Made by a program: the position numbers and the translations under genes. Source: Propionivibrio sp. (GTDB taxonomy: Bacteria > Pseudomonadota > Gammaproteobacteria > Burkholderiales > Rhodocyclaceae). From it: a DNA stretch of 5,346 nt. The notes below the pieces were generated by a model. The model searched no databases. It was not told the DNA's origin and was given only the letters and a program-made list of their open reading frames with translations. Location: assembly GCA_017990155.1 (NCBI GenBank), contig JAGNOM010000225.1, positions 1-5,346 of the forward strand. Direction: 5' to 3'. This document shows positions 1-5,346 of the stretch, one piece after another (position 1 is the stretch's first letter; every line of letters starts with the position of its first letter).

Positions 1-749
1 ACATCGTGCTGATCATCGCCGATGACGGTCGCGGCATGAGTCCTGAGCGAATCCGCGCCAAGGCGATTGAAAAGGGAATTATCAGAGAAGAAGAAGCCAA
101 TACGCTGGATGATCGGCAGAGCCTCAACCTGATCTTTCTGCCGGGTTTCTCGACGATGTCGCAGGCCTCGTCCGTCTCCGGGCGCGGTGTCGGCATGGAC
201 GTCGTCAAGACGAACATCCAGAAGCTGAACGGCTCGGTCGAGATTCGTTCCGAGCCAGGCAAAGGGTCCGTTTTCATCATCTCGCTGCCGCTGACGCTGG
301 CGATTCTGCCGGTCTTGCTGGTGCTGCTCGGCGATCAGCCCTTCGCGCTGCCGCTCTCGATGGTTCGCGAAATCCTGCCGATCGAGAAGGAAAAGATGCA
401 GGAGGTTGGCGGGAAAGAAACGCTGGTGGTGCGCGGCGAAGTGCTGCCGGTGGTCGCACTCTCCCGTTTGCTCGGCTGGCCGCAATTGCAGACGCCGGAG
501 TATGGCGTACTGATGCAGACCTCGGAGCGGAGCTTTATTCTCTCGGTGGATAGCTTCGCCGGACGCGACGATGCAGTGATCAAGTCACTCGACGACTTCC
601 GGCCGCGCGGTGTTGCCGGGGTGACGACGCTCTCGAATGGCCAGATCGTGCTGATTCTGGATATGAAGGAGTTGCTGTCGGATCTGAACGCACACATCGA
701 CCGGGAGCTCGGTATCAAGCACAGCAGGTCGCTGGAGCTCACCGTTTAG
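1..749 (+). CDS. cheA: Chemotaxis histidine kinase CheA, C-terminal part (5' truncated by window)
   Basis: The reading frame is open from the window edge (codons in phase with base 3) to TAG at 747-749, so only about the last 248 residues are present. Residue numbers here count the GTG at base 6 as 1. The segment starts inside the ATP-binding domain: DDGRGM (6-11) is the G1 box, FLPGFST (44-50) the F box and GRGVGMDVV (59-67) the G2 box. GKGSVFIISLPLTLAI (85-100) closes the ATPase fold. Residues ~100-228 form the CheW-like domain, which in CheA docks CheW and receptors. CheA autophosphorylates and passes phosphate to CheY and CheB at membrane receptor arrays. The phosphotransfer and dimerisation domains lie outside the window. 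No receiver domain follows the CheW-like domain, which argues against a ChpA/PilL-type hybrid. GTG at base 6 is an internal codon, not a start. A terminator-like hairpin 45 bases downstream suggests this is the last gene of its operon. Confidence 0.93.
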   Translation, partial: IVLIIADDGRGMSPERIRAKAIEKGIIREEEANTLDDRQSLNLIFLPGFSTMSQASSVSGRGVGMDVVKTNIQKLNGSVEIRSEPGKGSVFIISLPLTLAILPVLLVLLGDQPFALPLSMVREILPIEKEKMQEVGGKETLVVRGEVLPVVALSRLLGWPQLQTPEYGVLMQTSERSFILSVDSFAGRDDAVIKSLDDFRPRGVAGVTTLSNGQIVLILDMKELLSDLNAHIDRELGIKHSRSLELTV

Positions 750-794
750 TATTTACGGCGGCATTCTCGCCGGTCACGCTTGATCCACGATGTC

Positions 795-826
795 CATTTC
801 GCCCCGTTTGGGGCGAAATGCATTTT
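795..826 (+). terminator. Putative intrinsic terminator after cheA
   Basis: Bases 795-805 (CATTTCGCCCC) and 810-820 (GGGGCGAAATG) are perfect reverse complements: an 11-bp stem with a 4-base GTTT loop. CATTTT follows (821-826). The hairpin begins 45 bases after the cheA stop and well before the tyrS promoter, as expected for a terminator. The T-run is only four bases and is broken by a C, so termination may be partial, or the hairpin may act mainly in 3'-end protection. No T-run is seen for the opposite strand. Confidence 0.7.
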
Positions 827-834
827 GGGACGGC

Positions 835-849
835 GAGCGGGTCCCGCTC
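835..849. repeat. Perfect 15-bp odd palindrome in the cheA-tyrS gap
   Basis: GAGCGGG (835-841) and CCCGCTC (843-849) are exact reverse complements around a single central T. It lies between the cheA terminator and the tyrS promoter, about 75 bases upstream of the -10. As RNA it could form a 5-bp stem with a 5-base loop. As DNA it has the symmetry of a dimeric regulator site. No regulator is recognised, and in GC-rich DNA it may be chance. Confidence 0.35.
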
Positions 850-903
850 TGTGCCAATTAGGCCGCGCCGGTCCGTGAGATTTTCTCCTGCGGTCGCATT
901 CAT

Positions 904-920
904 CGGCCCACAAAGGGCCG
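904..920. repeat. Inverted repeat just upstream of the tyrS -10
   Basis: CGGCCC (904-909) and GGGCCG (915-920) are perfect reverse complements separated by ACAAA. The repeat ends five bases before the putative -10 hexamer at 926-931, so it covers the place where a -35 and spacer would be. It could be an operator for tyrS or simply a fortuitous GC dyad. It lies upstream of the expected transcript start, so it is not a leader RNA structure. Confidence 0.35.
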
Positions 921-922
921 CG

Positions 923-931
923 TGTTAGAAT
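923..931 (+). promoter_or_regulatory. Extended -10 promoter for tyrS
   Basis: TG (923-924), one base, then TAGAAT (926-931), matching sigma-70 TATAAT at five of six positions with the extended TGn element. No good -35 hexamer is found 16-18 bases upstream, which is tolerated by extended -10 promoters. Transcription would begin near base 938, giving a leader of about 55 bases to the ATG at 993. There is no T-box or other recognisable leader RNA. Confidence 0.55.
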
Positions 932-979
932 CTTGCCCCTCATTCATGCCAAGGCGCGGTGAGCTGCCGTTCAAATTGT

Positions 980-984
980 GGAGA
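980..984 (+). promoter_or_regulatory. Ribosome binding site deciding the tyrS start
   Basis: GGAGA at 980-984 lies eight bases before ATG 993. In-frame GTG 978 and TTG 990 are also possible starts, but GTG 978 overlaps this site, so ATG 993 is preferred. That choice gives 424 residues, the same length as E. coli TyrRS. Confidence 0.7.
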
Positions 985-992
985 AACTCTTG

Positions 993-2267
<1,275 letters not shown>

Positions 2268-2333
2268 TTCCGTCGTCACGGGGGAAGCCAGAATCTGCGC
2301 GCCGTTTGCCACGGTCGGCAAGCCAACTCACTC

Positions 2334-2338
2334 AGGAG
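2334..2338 (+). promoter_or_regulatory. Ribosome binding site of the 124-residue protein
   Basis: AGGAG at 2334-2338, six bases before ATG 2345, is the strongest Shine-Dalgarno match in the window. It fixes the start at 2345 rather than at the upstream in-frame TTG near 2306 and supports this small frame being translated. Confidence 0.75.
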
Positions 2339-2344
2339 TGGAAC

Positions 2345-2719
2345 ATGGAAGACCAGAATGAAATCGAGCGCATCCGCGGATTGGTGATCAGTGCGATGCA
2401 ACTGTCGACCGACTCGGTGACCGCCGCCGGCGCTGCCGCTGTCGAATCACTGGCGCTGGCAACGCTGGAGCAAGCGCATCAACTGGTGCGCTGTATCGCC
2501 GCGTTTACGACCGATGATGCGCTGGCTGACGAGATGGAAGAAATCGTCGACGAGTCGCCCGCCTTCCTCGTCAGCAAGGTGATGTCGGTTCGCCATGATC
2601 TCCAGAAATTTACCGGCGAACACGCCGATCTCGAAGAACGAGTCTGGAAGCTGGTTTACGCCGGGCGTCGCGAGCGATCGCGCGTGATGCAGACCCTTGA
2701 GCGGCGTCGGGCGCTATAG
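2345..2719 (+). CDS. Uncharacterised small, probably all-helical protein (124 residues)
   Basis: I do not recognise this family. The frame runs from ATG 2345 to TAG 2717-2719 with a strong ribosome binding site. There is no signal peptide or membrane segment, so it should be cytoplasmic. Residues 5-55 look like amphipathic helices rich in Ala, Ser, Leu and Val. Residues 57-71 are strongly acidic (DDALADEMEEIVDESP region). Residues 73-105 appear helical again, and the tail from ~107 is very basic (GRRERSRVMQ, then ERRRAL), which could bind nucleic acid or an acidic partner. There is one Cys (C50) and no catalytic motif. It sits between tyrS (77 bases upstream) and a TrmH-family methyltransferase (38 bases downstream), so co-transcription with the methyltransferase is likely. 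A role in RNA handling or in signalling would be speculation. The gene is very probably real; its function is unknown. Confidence 0.75.
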   Translation: MEDQNEIERIRGLVISAMQLSTDSVTAAGAAAVESLALATLEQAHQLVRCIAAFTTDDALADEMEEIVDESPAFLVSKVMSVRHDLQKFTGEHADLEERVWKLVYAGRRERSRVMQTLERRRAL

Positions 2720-2757
2720 CCCTTGGTGCACAAGCCAGTCGTCATGGTCGTTGCGGC

Positions 2758-3219
2758 ATGAACAAGGGTTTCTGCTGCATCGGCCTGTTTAATCCCAAGT
2801 CGCCGGAAAACGTCGGCTCGGTATTGCGCGCAGCCGGTTGTTACGGCGTCAACTCGGTCTTCTATACCGGCGTGCGCTACGACCGCGCCAAGGATTTTGT
2901 GACTGACACCAAGAAGGTCCATCAGAAAATTCCGCTGATTGGTATCGACGACCTGCAACAGGTTATCCCCTTGGGTTGCACGCCGGTGGCCATCGAACTG
3001 ATCAAGGACGCCAAGCCGCTGCCCGACTATCGGCATCCGGAGCGGGCCTTCTACGTCTTTGGCCCGGAGGACGGCACGCTCGACAAACACGTGCGCAGTT
3101 GGTGCGCTGACGTCGTGTACATTCCCACCGTCGGGTGCATGAATCTGGCCGCAACGGTCAACGTCGTCCTCTACGACCGCATGGTCAAGGCGCTCGCCAA
3201 AGGCCGGCCAGTCGCCTGA
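2758..3219 (+). CDS. TrmH/SpoU-family (SPOUT) RNA 2'-O-methyltransferase
   Basis: The protein has 153 residues, about the size of a minimal SPOUT catalytic domain without an added substrate-binding domain, as in TrmL. Family members transfer methyl from S-adenosylmethionine to a ribose 2'-OH in tRNA or rRNA, with a knotted SAM site and usually as dimers. Motif 1 is NPKSPENVGSVLRAAG (12-27), with N18 and the catalytic-type R24. Motif 2 is FYVFGPEDG (98-106). Motif 3 is GCMNLAATVNVVLYDR (126-141), comparable to the SMNLSNAV stretch of TrmL-like enzymes. Overall sequence is not that of classical TrmL, so target and gene symbol are left open. It has six cysteines (6, 7, 28, 74, 116, 127), many for its length. 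No clear Shine-Dalgarno precedes ATG 2758; a five-codon frame at 2744-2761 overlaps the start as ATGA and might couple translation. It is probably co-transcribed with the small gene 38 bases upstream. Confidence 0.9.
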   Translation: MNKGFCCIGLFNPKSPENVGSVLRAAGCYGVNSVFYTGVRYDRAKDFVTDTKKVHQKIPLIGIDDLQQVIPLGCTPVAIELIKDAKPLPDYRHPERAFYVFGPEDGTLDKHVRSWCADVVYIPTVGCMNLAATVNVVLYDRMVKALAKGRPVA

Positions 3220-3278
3220 TTGCGTGGAGTAGCGTACGCACCACCGCGCCGGCGAGGCGATATCGTCAAGGCATGGAC

Positions 3279-3284
3279 TAGAAT
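3279..3284 (+). promoter_or_regulatory. Possible -10 element for the HD-GYP/lipoprotein pair
   Basis: TAGAAT at 3279-3284 matches the sigma-70 -10 at five of six positions, in the 121-bp gap after the methyltransferase gene. No convincing -35 or TGn extension is present, so an activator or another sigma factor could be needed. Transcription would start near 3291, about 50 bases before ATG 3341. The absence of a terminator after 3219 leaves read-through from upstream possible. Confidence 0.4.
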
Positions 3285-3340
3285 GAAATCGAGCATTCCG
3301 AACATTCAACTCCGTCGAAGTCGCCTTTCTGGGGCAAGCC

Positions 3341-4603
3341 ATGAGTCCAAACGATCCTGATCACGTTCTGCATGCGGATCTTCGTCACGTCATCTACGCG
3401 CTTTCAGATGCGCTCGACCTGGTCGGCATCGACGACATCGCTCACGGCAAGCGCGTCGGAATCATGGCCGCCGAATGCGCTCAGTCCCAGGGATGGCCGA
3501 GGGCAGAGACGGCTTTCCTGTTCGATCTTGGCCTCTTGCACGACGTTGGTGTTTCTTCGACCGTCACGCACGGTCATCTGGTTACGGAGTTCGACTGGGA
3601 GAGTTCGCAGGGACACTGTAGCGTGGGTTATGAGCTGCTCAGGGATTTTGCGCCACTGATCCGTATGGCCATGCCGATCCGATACCACCACACGCACTGG
3701 CAAGACCTGCGCGAACAGGCCGTAGAGCCGCAGATAGCACGCTGGGCCAACCTGATCTACCTCGTCGATCGCGTTGATGCGCTGGCCGCGCCGCACTACG
3801 CCAATGGCAACCTGCTGATGCAGACGCAGCAGATTCGCGAGCAGATTGCCGGACGGGCCGGAACGTATTTCGCGCCCGAACTCGTCGACGTTTTCCTCGC
3901 GGCGTCGCGTTCCGAAGCCTTCTGGCTGAATCTGGAGTCGCGCGGTATTCAGGCCTATCTCGCCGACATGCTCGCGCAAAGCCAGCCCTACGCGGCGACC
4001 GTTCCGGAGTTGAAACAGCTGGCGACGATCTTTTCGCGCATTGTCGATGCCAAGAGTCCCTTTACTGCCGAGCACTCGCTCGGGGTGGCGCGGCTGGCGC
4101 GTTTCCTGGCTGAGCGACTCGGCGTCAGCACGGAGAATTGCGACAAGATCGAAATCGCCGGCCTGCTGCACGACATTGGCAAACTGCGCGTGTCGGACGA
4201 GATTCTCGACAAGCCAGCCAGGCTCGACGAGCGCGAACGCAAGGTGATGAACACGCACAGCTTCGAGACCTACCAGATCCTGCGCGTGATTCCCGGCTTC
4301 GAGGAAATCGCGCGGTGGGCGGCGTATCACCATGAGGAACCGGGCGGCAACGGCTATCCCTTCCGCTTGCCGGCGGAGACGCTGGATCTTGAAGCGCGAA
4401 TCCTGCGCGTCGCCGACATTTTCCAGGCGATGGCGCAGGATCGCCCCTATCGCCCGGGTTTGTCGGCACAACAGGTTCTCGAGTTCATGGAAGACCTGGT
4501 TCGGCAAGGGCGTATCGAAACCGAGATCGTCGCTGCTGTGGCCGCCGACCTGGCTGGCGCAATGGCGGCCGCCCGTCCAGGTCGCACGCTTCATGCAGCG
4601 TAG
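3341..4603 (+). CDS. Tandem HD-domain protein: GYP-less HD plus HD-GYP c-di-GMP phosphodiesterase
   Basis: The product has 420 residues, with no signal peptide or membrane segment, so it should be cytoplasmic. The C-terminal half is a complete HD-GYP domain: EH (244-245), HDIGK (277-281), H306, HHEEPGGNGYP (330-340) and D359 in RVADIFQAMAQDRPYRP. This family hydrolyses the second messenger cyclic di-GMP at a metal centre. The N-terminal half repeats the metal-ligand pattern: H35, HD (67-68), H92, HH (116-117) and D143 in IYLVDRVDAL. It has HDVGV instead of HDIGK, and no GYP loop after the HH. That suggests a sensory, dimerising or differently specific HD domain; this is inference. GGGG at 3331-3334 is a modest ribosome binding site. 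The 3' end overlaps the next gene by 11 bases. A long antisense frame (3404-4717) lies in exact codon register and is judged a shadow. Phosphodiesterase activity is likely; the signal sensed is unknown. Confidence 0.92.
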   Translation: MSPNDPDHVLHADLRHVIYALSDALDLVGIDDIAHGKRVGIMAAECAQSQGWPRAETAFLFDLGLLHDVGVSSTVTHGHLVTEFDWESSQGHCSVGYELLRDFAPLIRMAMPIRYHHTHWQDLREQAVEPQIARWANLIYLVDRVDALAAPHYANGNLLMQTQQIREQIAGRAGTYFAPELVDVFLAASRSEAFWLNLESRGIQAYLADMLAQSQPYAATVPELKQLATIFSRIVDAKSPFTAEHSLGVARLARFLAERLGVSTENCDKIEIAGLLHDIGKLRVSDEILDKPARLDERERKVMNTHSFETYQILRVIPGFEEIARWAAYHHEEPGGNGYPFRLPAETLDLEARILRVADIFQAMAQDRPYRPGLSAQQVLEFMEDLVRQGRIETEIVAAVAADLAGAMAAARPGRTLHAA

Positions 4604-5228
4604 AACCTTCATCGTCAGCCTGACGTGCGCCCTCCTGTTCGCCGCATGCGGACGGTCGGCAAAGCTTCCGGCCATTCCTCCGGGAAGCGCGGTGCTCGCT
4701 TTTGGCGATAGCGTCACCTATGGCACCGGCGCTGCGCCGGGCGAGGATTGGCCGAGCCGGCTCTCGGCGATGACACGATGGTCCGTGATCAACGCCGGCA
4801 TTCCTGGCGACACGGCCGAGGCGGGAAAGAGCCGGATTGCGGCATTGCTGGAAGAGCACCGACCGGCGCTCGTCATCATCGAGATCGGCGGCAACGATTT
4901 CCTGCGCCGGCGACCGCAGTCAGCGGTAAAAGAGGACTTGCGTCGCATCATCCATGCAGCGAAAGACGCGCGGGCCGTTGTCGTTCTCGTCGCCGTGCCG
5001 GAGCCGTCCTTGCTTGGCGTCGTCGCCCGAAAGGCCAGCGATTCCCCGATTTACGAAGAACTTGGCGAGGAAGAGGCAGTCCCAGTGATCGGCGACGTGT
5101 TTTCCGACATCCTCAGCCGCGCCGAGCTGCGCGCCGATGCGATCCATCCCAACGCCGAGGGCTATCGGCGGATGGCGGAAGGGCTCTTCGAGCAGTTGAA
5201 GGAAGTCGGACTGGTTCCCGCTCGGTAG
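4593..5228 (+). CDS. SGNH/GDSL hydrolase, TesA-like, predicted lipoprotein
   Basis: The protein has 211 residues. The start at ATG 4593 is chosen because it gives a short signal peptide: MQRRT, a hydrophobic core (6-16) and a lipobox-like LFAAC with Cys19 as the lipidation site. The following Gly would not retain it in the inner membrane, so an outer-membrane or periplasmic location is expected. All SGNH blocks are intact: GDSVTYG (38-44, nucleophile Ser40), NAGIPGDTA (67-75, oxyanion Gly72), GGND (99-102, Asn101) and DAIHPN (182-187, Asp182 and His185). Sequence around these blocks resembles E. coli TesA, a periplasmic esterase/thioesterase/lysophospholipase, but TesA is not lipid-anchored by this motif. 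The natural substrate cannot be read from sequence. The start lies inside the preceding HD-GYP gene (11-base overlap, different frame) with only a weak AGG ahead, which implies translational coupling. QRRTFIV also resembles a twin-arginine motif. Confidence 0.92.
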   Translation: MQRRTFIVSLTCALLFAACGRSAKLPAIPPGSAVLAFGDSVTYGTGAAPGEDWPSRLSAMTRWSVINAGIPGDTAEAGKSRIAALLEEHRPALVIIEIGGNDFLRRRPQSAVKEDLRRIIHAAKDARAVVVLVAVPEPSLLGVVARKASDSPIYEELGEEEAVPVIGDVFSDILSRAELRADAIHPNAEGYRRMAEGLFEQLKEVGLVPAR

Positions 5229-5273
5229 GCGCCTTTCCTTGACCTGCATCATTCCGGGGCGCCAAGGGGCGGG

Positions 5274-5282
5274 TGGTATAAT
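5274..5282 (+). promoter_or_regulatory. Extended -10 promoter for a gene beginning at the window end
   Basis: TG (5274-5275), one base, then a perfect TATAAT (5277-5282). A TTGACC at 5239-5244 looks like a -35 but is 32 bases away, too far to pair with it; the correctly spaced region is GC-rich. Transcription would start near 5289. ATGGC at 5342-5346 could be the start of the next gene, but no Shine-Dalgarno precedes it and only five bases are visible, so no CDS is called. The presumed leader (5289-5341) shows only a weak GC hairpin with arms GCGGC (5285-5289) and GCCGC (5299-5303). Confidence 0.6.
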
Positions 5283-5346
5283 CGGCGGCCGTTCCGGAGC
5301 CGCTTCTGGCTGGACGACATTCCCTTACTTCCGCACATTTCATGGC

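Noticed and set aside
746..943. 65-codon antisense frame in the cheA-tyrS gap
   Set aside because: It runs through the terminator hairpin and both dyads, has biased Arg-rich composition and no family resemblance. It is judged a chance frame.
2289..2294. CAGAAT as a possible -10 for the 124-residue protein's gene
   Set aside because: It lacks the initial T, a TGn extension and a plausible -35. With no terminator after tyrS, read-through is an equally good explanation.
3221..3240. TGCGT/ACGCA inverted repeat after the methyltransferase gene as a terminator
   Set aside because: It has only a 5-bp stem with a 10-base loop and no T-run after it.
4332..4592. Upstream in-frame extension of the SGNH hydrolase into the HD-GYP gene
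   Set aside because: The extension would overlap the HD-GYP coding sequence by about 270 bases, is arginine-rich out-of-frame translation, and would bury the signal peptide that starts at ATG 4593.
3404..4717. 437-codon antisense open frame opposite the HD-GYP gene
   Set aside because: It is in exact codon register with the sense gene, a common effect in GC-rich DNA where sense codons TTA, CTA and TCA are rare. The sense strand has full HD-GYP motifs and the antisense product shows no recognisable domain.
5228..5263. GGCGCC copies after the SGNH gene as a terminator stem
   Set aside because: The arms are six bases, each self-palindromic, separated by 24 bases and not followed by a T-run.

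Overview
The window is GC-rich, densely coding DNA with every supported gene on the + strand. Sequence style (E. coli-type tyrosyl-tRNA synthetase, TGn/TAGAAT-type -10 elements, CheA and HD-GYP signalling) suggests a proteobacterium, most plausibly a betaproteobacterium of the Rhodocyclales kind. That placement is an inference from gene style, not from a marker gene.

Layout. Bases 1-749 are the 3' end of a CheA-type chemotaxis histidine kinase (part of the ATPase domain plus the CheW-like domain). A perfect 11-bp hairpin at 795-820 looks like its terminator. The 243-bp gap also holds two further dyads and an extended -10 promoter (923-931) for tyrS (993-2267), a complete 424-residue tyrosyl-tRNA synthetase. 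Next come an unrecognised small helical protein (2345-2719) and, 38 bases further on, a minimal SPOUT/TrmH-family RNA 2'-O-methyltransferase (2758-3219). A 121-bp gap with a possible promoter precedes a 420-residue protein with two HD domains, the second a full HD-GYP (3341-4603). Its last 11 bases overlap the start of a TesA-like SGNH/GDSL hydrolase with a lipoprotein signal peptide (4593-5228). The last ~118 bases contain a good extended -10 (5274-5282) that probably drives a gene starting at the window edge.

Functional reading. There are two themes. One is translation and RNA modification: tyrS, the TrmH-like methyltransferase and perhaps the small protein between them. The other is signalling: CheA and the HD-GYP c-di-GMP phosphodiesterase. 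The HD-GYP and lipoprotein genes overlap and are almost certainly co-transcribed. No mobile element, CRISPR array, tRNA or rRNA was seen. The region looks like ordinary chromosomal core and signalling genes. The least explained parts are the 124-residue protein, the GYP-less N-terminal HD domain, and the HD-GYP/SGNH lipoprotein pair.
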